A DNA stretch of 32,332 nucleotides from Acidobacteria bacterium ADurb.Bin340. GTDB taxonomy: Bacteria; Acidobacteriota; Holophagae; Holophagales; Holophagaceae. The notes below the pieces were generated by a model that had not been told where the DNA came from, searched no databases, and saw only the letters and a list, made by a program, of their open reading frames with translations. Below are positions 1 through 7,888 of this stretch, piece after piece. A program made the translations under genes and the position numbers. The DNA is taken from the NCBI GenBank assembly GCA_002068835.1, contig MWBB01000007.1:1-32332 (forward strand). The letters run 5' to 3'. How positions within the stretch are numbered: the first letter of the stretch is position 1; each line of letters starts with the position of its first letter.

Positions 1-16
1 GCGGGGCCGCTGTTCG

Positions 17-100
17 TGGTGCCGGTGAAGGGAGTCGAACCCCCACGGATTTCTCCGGTCGATTTTGAGTCGACTGCGTCTGCCATTCCGCCACACCGGC
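17..100 (-). tRNA. tRNA-Leu (anticodon CAA)
   Basis: Read on the minus strand, this 84-nt stretch folds as a class II tRNA. The 7-bp acceptor stem GCCGGTG/CACCGGC is followed by discriminator A and an encoded CCA (positions 17-19). The anticodon arm is GTCGA-CTCAAAA-TCGAC, giving anticodon CAA (complement at 65-67), which reads UUG as leucine. The long variable arm CGGA-GAAA-TCCG is expected for tRNA-Leu. The T arm has the usual TTCGACT loop with two G-U pairs in its stem. It lies 16 bases downstream of the HD hydrolase gene on the same strand, so it could be co-transcribed or have its own promoter. No terminator is visible in the 16 bases left before the window edge. Confidence 0.97.
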
Positions 101-116
101 TCGGGAACAGGATAGC

Positions 117-824
117 TCAGGCTTCGAGGCCCGCGACGGTTTCCCGGAGGTCACGCACCAGGATCCGGAAGCCGGGATCCAGATCCGGGTGGTCCTGGAT
201 GAGGGCACCGAAGACCCGGGCAAGGCTTCGGTAGTACCAGAGGGTGCCTTCGCGGTCGCCCCGGAAGCGCTGGAAGATTGTGGGACCGAAATCCCGCAGA
301 TCCCGGGCGATGCTTTCAGCGTTGTGCAGTTTGTCCGCACAGGCCACCCGCAGCACGGGAAGGGATGCGAGCGACAGGGACTGGAGGTAGGCCTTCTTCC
401 GCTCCAGCCACGGAGCCTTGTCGGAACCGCCATCGTCGTCGGTGCAGCCATCCACGATGTCTGCCACCGCTGCGCCGAACCGTTTCCGGATCTCGGCCAG
501 CACGGGTGCTCCCCCGCCATCCTCCACCGCATCGTGAAGGAGGGCGGCCACCATTTCGTCTTCGTTGCCACCACTCTCACCGACCCGGCCCGCCACCGCA
601 AAAAGATGGGTGACATAGGGGATGGTAGTGCCTTTCCGCGCCTGGGTGCCGTGTTTTTCCACGGCGAAGGCCAATGCTTCTGCGAGGCGGGGAGAAGGCT
701 GGAAGGATGCGGCCGCGGGTTCGATCGCGGCGTCGGTCTTGGCGGGGAACACCGCATCCAGGGTGCCGAGCGCTGCCGCGACGGCCTGGTGCATGGCGTT
801 CCGGATGGTGGGGTGCTCGGTCAT
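117..824 (-). CDS. HD-domain hydrolase, SpoT/MESH1-like
   Basis: A 235-aa protein with one HD domain of the (p)ppGpp-hydrolase type. Candidate metal and catalytic residues are H73 (PYVTHL), H97-D98 (LLHDAVED), and D164 in ADKLHN, a near-diagnostic motif of SpoT/MESH1-like hydrolases. There is no synthetase, TGS or ACT domain, so it would be a small stand-alone alarmone or nucleotide hydrolase; the substrate is inferred, not shown. I chose the ATG at 824 because a GGAG lies just before it and a TACCCTGG promoter-like box lies 23 bases upstream, matching the spacing at other genes here. Earlier in-frame starts exist at 893 (ATG) and 872 (GTG, after an AAGGAGG), so the N-terminus is not certain. 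It is divergent from the nitrilase-fold gene and precedes tRNA-Leu. Confidence 0.85.
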   Translation of the reverse strand: MTEHPTIRNAMHQAVAAALGTLDAVFPAKTDAAIEPAAASFQPSPRLAEALAFAVEKHGTQARKGTTIPYVTHLFAVAGRVGESGGNEDEMVAALLHDAVEDGGGAPVLAEIRKRFGAAVADIVDGCTDDDGGSDKAPWLERKKAYLQSLSLASLPVLRVACADKLHNAESIARDLRDFGPTIFQRFRGDREGTLWYYRSLARVFGALIQDHPDLDPGFRILVRDLRETVAGLEA

Positions 825-847
825 GAGGCTCCGGTTCGTCCTTTGCC

Positions 848-853
848 AGGGTA
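848..853 (-). promoter_or_regulatory. -10-like box TACCCT for the HD hydrolase
   Basis: Minus strand reads CTACCCTGG, ending 23 bases before the ATG at 824. It fits the TANNCTGG pattern seen before several other genes in this window. No convincing -35 box was seen. Confidence 0.4.
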
Positions 854-942
854 GCAAGCTCCGTCTGTGCACCGGGTCCTTGACCTCCTTCATCGGCTGT
901 GCATCGGAACGGCAAGCCTTTCCATCAGGCGGCGCTTGGCGC

Positions 943-948
943 TAGGCT
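943..948 (+). promoter_or_regulatory. -10-like box TAGGCT for the nitrilase-fold gene
   Basis: GCTAGGCTGG lies 24 bases before the GTG start at 973. It follows the window's recurrent TANNCTGG pattern. The -35 region is not recognisable. Confidence 0.4.
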
Positions 949-972
949 GGCCCCTTCGCATTCCGAGATCCC

Positions 973-1716
973 GTGCAACTCCACCTCTCTCGATTCCTGT
1001 GTCTGGATGCGGCCTCCAACCTGGGCCGCTTCGAGGAAGAAGCCCGGACGGCCGCCCTGGGCGGGGCCGATGTGGTGGTCTTCCCGGAAGCCTTCCTCGG
1101 CGGCTACCAGCGCCCGGTGGATCCCGGCATCGCCCGCGCCCGCTTTGCCGCCATCTCTGCGGATCATCCGAGAACCGCCTTTGTCTTCGGCACGATCACC
1201 GAGGAGCGGCGCAACCGCCTGACCGTCTGGCAAGCCGGCCGGTGCTCGGCCTTCTACGACAAGGTCCATCTGTTCCGGCCCCATGGCGAGGAAGCGTTCT
1301 GGGAACCCGGGGATCGCTACGTGGCCTTTGCCCACGGGCCCTGGCGCATCGGCCTGCTCACCTGCAACGATGTGCGCTTCCCCGAACAGGCCCGGGCTCT
1401 CCGCCTCCAGGCCCGGGTGGACCTCCTCCTCGCCGTGGCCTGGTGGCCCTGGCGGCGGGATGATGCGTGGCAGGCGCTTCTGAAGGCCCGGGCCATCGAG
1501 AATGCGGTCTATAGCGTCGGCTGCTGCGTCGCGGGTTCCGAATCCCCCGAGGAGCGTTTCGCAGGTGCCGGGAACCATGTCTTTGATCCCCTTGGCCGGC
1601 CCATCGCCTCCCCCGACGATCACACCTACCTGCTGGAGCGGAACCGCCTTACCCTGCCCCTGGTCGATCCCCTGGAAACCCACCGTGCCATCGCGACGGT
1701 GGTCTCGCCGCCCTGA
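973..1716 (+). CDS. Carbon-nitrogen hydrolase (nitrilase superfamily)
   Basis: A 247-aa protein of usual single-domain nitrilase-superfamily length. The catalytic triad is complete: E39 in VVFPEAF, K97 in FYDKVHLF, and C131 in LLTCNDVRFPE. Enzymes of this fold hydrolyse C-N bonds of amides or nitriles. The CNDVRFPE context resembles omega-amidase and other NIT-type amidases, so an aliphatic amidase or omega-amidase role is the best guess. The substrate cannot be read from sequence. There is no signal peptide, so it should be cytoplasmic. The start is GTG at 973; the Shine-Dalgarno sequence is weak. The cytidylate-kinase-like gene follows after 54 bases and has its own promoter-like box, so the two need not form an operon. 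Confidence 0.88.
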   Translation: MQLHLSRFLCLDAASNLGRFEEEARTAALGGADVVVFPEAFLGGYQRPVDPGIARARFAAISADHPRTAFVFGTITEERRNRLTVWQAGRCSAFYDKVHLFRPHGEEAFWEPGDRYVAFAHGPWRIGLLTCNDVRFPEQARALRLQARVDLLLAVAWWPWRRDDAWQALLKARAIENAVYSVGCCVAGSESPEERFAGAGNHVFDPLGRPIASPDDHTYLLERNRLTLPLVDPLETHRAIATVVSPP

Positions 1717-1740
1717 CCTTGCCCTCCAGCGTCCCGAGCC

Positions 1741-1746
1741 TATGCT
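1741..1746 (+). promoter_or_regulatory. -10-like box TATGCT for the cytidylate-kinase-like gene
   Basis: CCTATGCTGC ends 24 bases before the ATG at 1771. It resembles the TANNCTGG element before neighbouring genes. Confidence 0.35.
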
Positions 1747-1770
1747 GCGGTCGCACCTGCCGGAGTTGCC

Positions 1771-2487
1771 ATGACCAAGCCCTTCGATTCCCTCATTCCC
1801 AGCATCGAACAGCGGGAATCCGCCTGGATCCAGCTCAAGGAGCGGCAGGCCCTCCGCCCCGAAACCAGCCGGCGCCCCACCATCACCCTCTCCCGTGAAT
1901 TCGGCTGCGAGGCCTTTCCCATGGCGGAACGCCTCAAGGCCCGGCTGGAAAAGGCCACCGGAGAGTCCTGGAACATCTACGACAAGGCCCTGGTGGAGAA
2001 GGTGGCCGCCGACGAGCAGCTCTCCCTCGATCTGCTGTCCCACCTGGGGGACGAAAGCCACGCCCGGGATGTGCTGCGCACCCATTTCGGCTACCTGACC
2101 CACGACGAAGCCTACGCCAAGGTTGTGAAGCACCTCGTGCAGGTGGCCCACCTTGGGAACGCCATCATCGTGGGCCGGGGCGGCGCCGTGGTCTGCCAGG
2201 ACATGCCCCACTGCCTCCACCTCCGCCTGGAAGGCGGCTTCACCTTCCGGGTGGCCACCCTGGCCCGGCGCCTGGGCGTGCCCGAACGGGATGCGGAAGA
2301 CATGGTGCGCACCCAGTCCAAGCTGCGGGAGAAGTTCATATCCGACTGCCTGCACACGGACATCACCCTGCCCCTGTGGTACCACGCCGTTCTGAACAAT
2401 GAACGCCTGGATGCCGAAGCCTTGGCCCGCATCGCGTTCGAACTCCTGAAAACCACATGGAGCGAACCGGAGCTGTTTAAAGACTAA
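1771..2487 (+). CDS. Cytidylate kinase-like family protein
   Basis: A 238-aa cytoplasmic protein of the cytidylate-kinase-like family. Visible motifs are TITLSREFGCEAFPMAERL near residues 37-55, which corresponds to the nucleotide-binding start of the fold, and AIIVGRGGAVV near 131, the conserved VGRGG turn of this family. The first loop lacks the tidy GxxxxGKS/T of classical kinases, as is usual in this family, so phosphate-transfer activity on CMP should not be assumed. The start is ATG at 1771 preceded by CGGAG with suitable spacing. It converges on nadE across a 76-bp AT-rich gap. The cellular role is unknown. Confidence 0.8.
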   Translation: MTKPFDSLIPSIEQRESAWIQLKERQALRPETSRRPTITLSREFGCEAFPMAERLKARLEKATGESWNIYDKALVEKVAADEQLSLDLLSHLGDESHARDVLRTHFGYLTHDEAYAKVVKHLVQVAHLGNAIIVGRGGAVVCQDMPHCLHLRLEGGFTFRVATLARRLGVPERDAEDMVRTQSKLREKFISDCLHTDITLPLWYHAVLNNERLDAEALARIAFELLKTTWSEPELFKD

Positions 2488-2563
2488 AAGAATCACCACG
2501 GATACACAGAGAAAGCGACTTTAAGCATTTCTCCGTAAATTCCACGCCTTCGCGATGCAGTTT
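2488..2563. other. AT-rich spacer between convergent genes
   Basis: This 76-bp gap separates the stops of the cytidylate-kinase-like gene and nadE. It is far more AT-rich than its surroundings. It contains ACCACGGATACACAGAGAAA, a phrase that resembles intergenic repeat snippets I have seen in unrelated GC-rich bacteria (recollection only). No strong hairpin with a T tract was found, so termination here is not evident. Confidence 0.4.
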
Positions 2564-4276
2564 TTATAAACCCGTCAGCGGAATACGCCGCCCCCGCCCG
2601 AACGCGCGGGGGCTGACCTTGAGGGCGAAAGGGAGCTGCCGACGCTTGAACTCGCTGCCGCGAAGCAGGCGCAGCACGCGGGGAACAGCCTCGCGGGCCT
2701 GGACCAGATCCTGGCCTTCCAGCACCTCCGCCAGATCCTCCAGCAGGTGTTCCTGGGGACGGCGGGTTTCGATGTAGGCGGCCAGGATGGCATCCAGGAG
2801 CCGGTAGGGCAGCAGACTTGCCTCATCGGATTGGCCCGGCGCCAGTTCCGCCGTGGGTTTGCGAGCCAGCACCCCCGCCGGAACCGCTGGCCCCAGTTCC
2901 CGAGCCAGGGCGAAGACCCGCTGTTTCAGGCAATCCCCCAGCAGGCCGAAGGCGCCGATACCATCACCGTAGAGGGTGAAATAGCCCGTGGCCGCTTCGC
3001 TCTTGTTGCCCGTGTTCAGCACCGCCACCCGGGAGGTTCCCAGGCGCCGGTGCACCTCGGGTTCGGTGGTAAGCCCCATGAGCAGGGCACCCCGGGCGCG
3101 GCTCTGGAGGTTCTCGTCGGTCAGAGAGAAGGTCCGGTCCGGAAAGGCCTCGGCCAGGGCCGCGGCCGCAGCCTCGTAGGGCCTGTCGGCGCTCAGGGTG
3201 AGGAACCGGATGCCCAATGTCTTGGCCTGCATCCGGGCCAGATCCAGACTTTCCTGACTGGTGAAGCGGGTCGGCAGGGCCACCCCCATCACCCGTTCCG
3301 GTCCCAGAACCTCCGCCGCCAGGGCCACCACCACGGCGCTGTCCAGACCGCCGGACATGCCGACCACGGCAGCCTCCAGCCCCTGCTTGGCGAAGTTCTC
3401 CTTCAGCCCCAGCCCCAAAGCTCTCCGCAGCCAGAGCCCTTCATCCTCCTCCCGGGGCCAAGGTGCCCCGCGCTCCGCCAGATCCACCGTGCTGATGGAC
3501 TCCGCAAAGGGTTCGATCCCCCGCCACGTACCGTCCGGGAAGGCCACGCCACTGCCGCCGTCGTAGCAGAGCCAGCTTTCGGATCCCACCCGGGCCCCGT
3601 AGGCGATGGGGATGCCGTGGCGCCGAGCGTGCCCCGCCAGGGCCCGATGCCGAAGAACCCGCTTGGACATCATCCGCCAGGAGGGATCACGGCCTTCCGG
3701 CACCCAGGTGCCCAGATGGGCGGGACTGGCGCTGGCATTGAGGACCAGCGTCGCCCCCTGGGCAGCCAGATCCGCGATGGGATCGAAGGCATATCGCACG
3801 GGCCCCGGCGTCAGTTCGGAATCGGCCCACAAGTCCTCGCAGATGCTGAGCCCCACGCGCTGGCCCCGGAAGTCCACCAGGGGCTGGGTTCCTGGATCCG
3901 CATCGAACCACCGGGTTTCGTCGAACACATCGTAGGCCGCCAGGATCCGCTTGCGGACCACGGCCCGGACCGCACCCCCTTCGCACCACCAGAGTTCATT
4001 GAACAAGCGTCCCGAAGGACTGGGCGAGCAGGTTCCGAACACCAGGGGCACGGGACCCGCGATGCGCGCCAGCCGGTCGCTGGCCTCACGGATGCGGCGT
4101 CTCAGGCCCGCCTCCCAGAGGCGATCCTCCGCGAGGTAGCCGGGCACGGCCATCTCCGGCGCCAGCACCAGATCGGCGCCGCCCGCCACCGCCTCGCCGT
4201 AGGCCGCTTCGATCCGCCGGGCGTTGGCCTCGGGATCCGACAACACCGCGTTCAACTGGAGCAGGCCCATGCGCAT
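2564..4276 (-). CDS. nadE: Glutamine-dependent NAD+ synthetase
   Basis: A 570-aa two-domain enzyme that makes NAD+ from deamido-NAD+, ATP and glutamine. The N-terminal nitrilase-fold glutaminase domain has its triad E41 (LAPEMAVPGY), K109 (VVRKRILAAYDVF) and C146 (LSICEDLW). The C-terminal synthetase domain carries the PP-loop motif GMSGGLDSAVV. Length suits the bacterial two-domain form. I chose ATG 4276 because the protein then begins at the conserved first strand (MRMGLLQLN); a second ATG two codons later is possible. There is no Shine-Dalgarno. Instead a TACAAT box ends six bases before the ATG, suggesting a leaderless transcript in addition to read-through from the kinase gene 26 bases upstream. 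The last sense codon is TTA, rare in this GC-rich context. Confidence 0.95.
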   Translation of the reverse strand: MRMGLLQLNAVLSDPEANARRIEAAYGEAVAGGADLVLAPEMAVPGYLAEDRLWEAGLRRRIREASDRLARIAGPVPLVFGTCSPSPSGRLFNELWWCEGGAVRAVVRKRILAAYDVFDETRWFDADPGTQPLVDFRGQRVGLSICEDLWADSELTPGPVRYAFDPIADLAAQGATLVLNASASPAHLGTWVPEGRDPSWRMMSKRVLRHRALAGHARRHGIPIAYGARVGSESWLCYDGGSGVAFPDGTWRGIEPFAESISTVDLAERGAPWPREEDEGLWLRRALGLGLKENFAKQGLEAAVVGMSGGLDSAVVVALAAEVLGPERVMGVALPTRFTSQESLDLARMQAKTLGIRFLTLSADRPYEAAAAALAEAFPDRTFSLTDENLQSRARGALLMGLTTEPEVHRRLGTSRVAVLNTGNKSEAATGYFTLYGDGIGAFGLLGDCLKQRVFALARELGPAVPAGVLARKPTAELAPGQSDEASLLPYRLLDAILAAYIETRRPQEHLLEDLAEVLEGQDLVQAREAVPRVLRLLRGSEFKRRQLPFALKVSPRAFGRGRRIPLTGL

Positions 4277-4282
4277 GTCGGC

Positions 4283-4288
4283 ATTGTA
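4283..4288 (-). promoter_or_regulatory. -10 box TACAAT immediately before nadE
   Basis: Minus strand reads GGTACAATGCCGACATG. The near-consensus -10 hexamer is six bases from the ATG, which would put transcription start on the A of ATG. The -35 region is GC-rich and not recognisable. Confidence 0.45.
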
Positions 4289-4302
4289 CCGGCCCCGCCC
4301 GT

Positions 4303-5442
4303 TCACCAGACCACGGTCACCTGGGTCCCCCCAACTGGCAGCCGCTCGAAGCGGAGGTCGGCCCCCTGGGCGTTCACCCATTTGAGGGCCAGGGGCAGGC
4401 CCAGGCCTGTGCCCTCCGGGCGTCCGCTTTCGAAGGGCTTCAGCATCCGCGCCAAGGTTTCCTCTCCGAGTCCCGGCCCTTCATCCAGGATCTCCAGGCG
4501 GCCCGTTGCAACGCGGACCAGGATCCGCCCCCCGGAGGGCGTGGCCTGGCAGGCGTTTTCCAGCAGGTTCACCAGGGCCTGCTGGAGCAGCATCGGGTCG
4601 GCCAGGGCCCGGCCTTCCCCAAGGCACTCCAGGCGCCGCCCCATGGACAGGGGGCGGCGGCGCACTTCGTCCAGAGCGAGGCGGGCCACCTCAGCCAGAT
4701 CCATGTCCTGGCAGCGGGGCTCCAACGGCCTGGCCCACTGGAGGAACCGCTGCACCAGGCGCTCGAGCCCTTCCGTCTCCTCCAGCAGGGCCGAAGCGGC
4801 ATCGGCGTGCCCCTGCCGGGCCAGGAGCTGGCCCTGAACCTTGAGCACCGCCAGCCCGTTCTTCAACTGATGGGCCACCCCCGCCGTCATCTCGCCCAGG
4901 TCCGCGAAGCGCTCCCGCAGGGCCAATCGACGGGCCTCCACCTCCGCCTCGGTCACATCTTCGAACTGGAGCAGGGCACCCACCTGATCCGGCGCCTCGA
5001 TGCGGCGCAGCCGCCAGATGTGGCTTCCGCCTTCATGGCGCCAGACATCGCCCGAAGGTCGGGTCAGCCCTTCCAGCAGCCAGGGAAAGGGTTCCAGCAC
5101 GAAGGATGCTTCGAGCCCCACCACCCCCGGTTGCACCCCGAGCAGGCGCCGCCCTTCGGCGTTGAGGGCCGAAACGCGGTTCCGCTGGTCCACCCAGAGC
5201 AGCCCGAAGGGCAGCACCTCGAGGATGCGCTCATGGACGGTGCGAAGCTCGCCCAGGCTCGCCGCCAGGCGCCCGCGGTCCTGCAGGCTTTCGCTCACGG
5301 CCCCGAGAACCAGCGCTTCGGGATCCGGCGGAATCCGGCGCCGCAGCCGAACCAGACGCACAAGGAAGAGCAGAGCCCCCAGCACCACGAAGCTGAGGGG
5401 AACCCCCCAGGCCAGGATTTCGGCGTTCTTCAGGAGACTCAC
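4303..5442 (-). CDS. Membrane-anchored PAS sensor histidine kinase
   Basis: A 379-aa orphan histidine kinase. One N-terminal membrane segment (about residues 11-33) is followed by a PAS-like sensor (about 71-168). The dimerisation/phosphoacceptor region has H191 in AGVAHQLKNG. The ATPase domain shows an N box (LVNLLENACQAT, about 290), a G1 box (DEGPGLGEE), an F-like segment (KPFESG) and a G2 box (GTGLGLPLAL). The H-Q-L-K-N arrangement resembles NtrB/HPK4-type kinases. There is no receiver domain and no response regulator next door, so its partner lies elsewhere. It starts with GTG overlapping the stop of the AmpG-like gene (GTGA), which implies translational coupling. nadE follows after 26 bases. 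Signal and output are unknown; the context suggests envelope or cell-wall status. Confidence 0.9.
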   Translation of the reverse strand: MSLLKNAEILAWGVPLSFVVLGALLFLVRLVRLRRRIPPDPEALVLGAVSESLQDRGRLAASLGELRTVHERILEVLPFGLLWVDQRNRVSALNAEGRRLLGVQPGVVGLEASFVLEPFPWLLEGLTRPSGDVWRHEGGSHIWRLRRIEAPDQVGALLQFEDVTEAEVEARRLALRERFADLGEMTAGVAHQLKNGLAVLKVQGQLLARQGHADAASALLEETEGLERLVQRFLQWARPLEPRCQDMDLAEVARLALDEVRRRPLSMGRRLECLGEGRALADPMLLQQALVNLLENACQATPSGGRILVRVATGRLEILDEGPGLGEETLARMLKPFESGRPEGTGLGLPLALKWVNAQGADLRFERLPVGGTQVTVVW

Positions 5443-6686
5443 GAACGATCTCCCGAGGTCTCCTCCGGCGGCCCCCAGTGCTCATAGCGCAGCAGGAGCA
5501 GCAGGCCCGGAAGGGCCGCGGCAACGCACACCAGGAAGTAGGAGGACCAGCCCAGCCGCTCGGCCATCCAGCCCGTGCCTCCTGCAAAGAGCGTCCGAGG
5601 CAGGGCCATGAGGCCCGTGAAGAGGGCGTACTGGGTGCCCGTGTAGGCTCGGTTGCAGCTCGACATGAGCAGGACCGCGAAGGCGCTGCCGCCCATACCG
5701 TAGGCCAGGTTCTCCAGGGCGTTGGCGCCCACCAGCAGCGGCAGGCTGGGGCCCAGACGCGAAATGGTCCAGAACCCCAGGATGCTTCCGGCCTGCAGGA
5801 GTCCGAAGGCGAAGAGGGCCTTGCGCAGGGACACCTTCGTGAGGATCAGCCCGCCGAGCAGTCCCCCCACGATGATGGCGGCCATGGCGGTGGTCTTCTG
5901 CACCGTTCCCACTTCCGCCAGAGTGAAGCCCACTCCCCGCAGCAGGAAGGGCATGGTCATGGCTTCCGCCAGCCAGTCCCCCAGCTTGTAGAGGACGGCG
6001 AAGGCCCCCAACTCAAGGATGCCAGGGCGATTCAGGAGATCCCGCAGAGGCTCCACCACAGCCGCCGCAAGGGTGCGCGGGGCCCGAGCCACGACATCGG
6101 TATTGGCCGCCAGCAGGGTGCCGCCCATGCCCGCCACGGTGAGCCCCGCCATGGTCAGGTAGGTGGACCGCCACCCCATGAACTGGGCCAGGATCAGGGC
6201 GCCTCCGCCGCTCACCAGCATGGCCACTCGATAGGTGGTGATGTGTACGCTGTTGCCAAGCCCAAGGAGCTTCTGGGGGAGGCGCTCCGCACGCCAGGCA
6301 TCCGTCGCGATATCGAAGGTGGCCGAGGCCACGGCCACCCCCACGGCCAGGGCTGCCATGAGCAGCAGGTCCTGGTGGGGCGGATGCAGGGCCATGGCCG
6401 CCAACCCCACGGCCATGGCGCCCTGCATGACCAGCATCCAGCTCCGTCGGCGCCCCAGGACCGGCAGGGCATAGCGGTCCAGCAGCGGCGCCCAGAGCAC
6501 CTTCAGGCTGTACGGCAGCGTCACCATGCTGAAGAGCCCGATGGTCTTCAGGTCCAGCCCCTCCTGGGTCATCCAGGCCTTCAGGGTGGAGCCTGTTAGG
6601 AAGAGCGGCAGGCCCGAGGCGAAGCCCAGCAGCAGCACGGAGGTCCAGCCACGCAGATCGAGGGAGCGGTTTTCGGAAGGCATCAT
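5439..6686 (-). CDS. ampG: AmpG-family muropeptide/MFS transporter
   Basis: A 415-aa polytopic membrane protein with the AmpG signature at its N-terminus: FASGLPLFLTGSTL, then KVLWAPLLDRY and the RRRSW loop. AmpG permeases import anhydro-muropeptides from the periplasm for peptidoglycan recycling. The D-Ala-D-Ala ligase 37 bases upstream on the same strand supports a cell-wall role. Length is typical of short AmpG homologues without extra C-terminal helices. The start is one of two tandem ATGs (6686 or 6683). The gene ends in a 4-base overlap with the histidine kinase. No ampD or nagZ homologue is visible nearby, so a recycling role rests on family membership. Other muropeptide- or siderophore-like substrates are possible in this subfamily. 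Confidence 0.85.
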   Translation of the reverse strand: MMPSENRSLDLRGWTSVLLLGFASGLPLFLTGSTLKAWMTQEGLDLKTIGLFSMVTLPYSLKVLWAPLLDRYALPVLGRRRSWMLVMQGAMAVGLAAMALHPPHQDLLLMAALAVGVAVASATFDIATDAWRAERLPQKLLGLGNSVHITTYRVAMLVSGGGALILAQFMGWRSTYLTMAGLTVAGMGGTLLAANTDVVARAPRTLAAAVVEPLRDLLNRPGILELGAFAVLYKLGDWLAEAMTMPFLLRGVGFTLAEVGTVQKTTAMAAIIVGGLLGGLILTKVSLRKALFAFGLLQAGSILGFWTISRLGPSLPLLVGANALENLAYGMGGSAFAVLLMSSCNRAYTGTQYALFTGLMALPRTLFAGGTGWMAERLGWSSYFLVCVAAALPGLLLLLRYEHWGPPEETSGDRS

Positions 6687-6723
6687 GCCCCGAGTCTGGG
6701 GGCGTCCGTGCTTCGGGTCCAGA

Positions 6724-7815
6724 TCAGGCGTACCAGGTGGACCCGCTCTGGAAGCCCCGTTGCTTGCCGGCCATCTGCGCGTGGCGGGCCAGGGCCAGGT
6801 CGATGAGGCGCTCCAGCAGGGATCGATACGGAATGCCCGAAGCCTCCATGAGCTTGGGATACATGGAGATGCTGGTGAAGCCGGGGACCATGTTGATTTC
6901 GTTGAGCACCAGGCGCCCGCTGGCCCGCTCCAGAAAGAAGTCCACCCGCGCCATGCCGTAGGCGTCCAGGGCCCGGAAGGCCTCCCGAGCGATGTCCCGG
7001 CAGCGGCTCACCAGGCTTCCCGGCAGGTCCGCAGGGACCACGGTGCGGCTCTTGCCGTCGATGTACTTGTCCTGGAAGTCGTAGAACTCCCCTGCGGGCA
7101 GGATCTCGCCGGGCACGCTCACGATGGGGTCATCGCCTCCCAGCACCGCCAGCTCGATCTCCCGGGCGTCCAGCCCCTTCTCCACCACCACCCGCCGGTC
7201 GAAGCGGAAGGCCCGGTCCAGGCTCGCGGCCAGGGCATCGGCCGTCTTCACCTTCTCGATGCCGATGCTGGAACCCAGGTTGGCGGGCTTCACGAAGACC
7301 GGCAGCCCCAGCGGCGCCAGGTCCGCCAGGCAGTGTTCTCGTTCGCGCTGCCAGCGCTCCTCCGTGAGCCCTACGTAGGGCCCCACGGGCAGGCCTTCAC
7401 TTTCCCAGATGCGCTTGGTGATCCACTTGTCCATGCCCGCGGCCATGGCCAGCAGCCCCGCGCCGGTGTAGGGCCGGTGCAGCGGCTCCAGGAATCCCTG
7501 GATCTGGCCGTCTTCGCCCCCCGCGCCGTGCAGCGCGTTGAAGAAGACATCGGGCAGCGGCGTCGCTTCCGCGCCCGCTTCCAGGGGCAGGAAGGGCAAG
7601 GCGCTGCGCTCCGGCAGCTCCCCGGCAGCCAACCGCGCGAAGGGATCGCCCGTCACAACCCACACCCCGTTGCGGGCGATGCCCAGGGGCCGCACCTCGA
7701 AGCGGGCCGGGTCCAGGTGCTGGGCGATGCTGCGGGCCGTGACGATGGAGACTTCGTGCTCCGGGGATTCGCCTCCGAAGAGGAGGCCGACGCTGAGGCG
7801 GGAGGCGGCGTTCAT
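6724..7815 (-). CDS. ddl: D-alanine--D-alanine ligase
   Basis: A 363-aa ATP-grasp enzyme joining two D-alanines for the peptidoglycan stem peptide; length matches the DdlA type. Motifs in order are GGESPEHEVS (14-23), the substrate loop HGAGGEDG (96-103), the ATP-binding KPANLGSSIG (176-185) with K176, the flexible loop around YDFQDKY (245-251), and the metal-binding VLNEINMVPGFT (303-314). The start at 7815 places the first motif at the usual distance; an upstream in-frame ATG at 7890 would add 25 unconserved residues and run into the divergent gene. It heads the minus-strand run ddl, ampG, histidine kinase, nadE. It is divergent from the PLP decarboxylase across 73 bp. Confidence 0.95.
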   Translation of the reverse strand: MNAASRLSVGLLFGGESPEHEVSIVTARSIAQHLDPARFEVRPLGIARNGVWVVTGDPFARLAAGELPERSALPFLPLEAGAEATPLPDVFFNALHGAGGEDGQIQGFLEPLHRPYTGAGLLAMAAGMDKWITKRIWESEGLPVGPYVGLTEERWQREREHCLADLAPLGLPVFVKPANLGSSIGIEKVKTADALAASLDRAFRFDRRVVVEKGLDAREIELAVLGGDDPIVSVPGEILPAGEFYDFQDKYIDGKSRTVVPADLPGSLVSRCRDIAREAFRALDAYGMARVDFFLERASGRLVLNEINMVPGFTSISMYPKLMEASGIPYRSLLERLIDLALARHAQMAGKQRGFQSGSTWYA

Positions 7816-7868
7816 GCCCCCAGGGTGGCACAGCCGGGAGCCCCGACACAGCCTCGCGCCACGAGGCA

Positions 7869-7874
7869 TAGGTT
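7869..7874 (+). promoter_or_regulatory. -10-like box TAGGTT for the PLP decarboxylase
   Basis: CATAGGTTGCC ends 14 bases before the ATG at 7889, within the short divergent gap with ddl. It is a weaker match to the recurrent pattern. Confidence 0.3.
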
Positions 7875-7888
7875 GCCATCCTGGAGCC

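Noticed and set aside
4303-5442. The orphan kinase as a complete two-component system with a fused regulator
   Set aside because: The protein ends right after the ATPase G2 region; there is no receiver domain and no regulator gene adjacent.
7538-7888. Upstream extension of the PLP decarboxylase frame
   Set aside because: It overlaps ddl on the opposite strand and encodes basic low-complexity sequence; ATG 7889 has its own Shine-Dalgarno.
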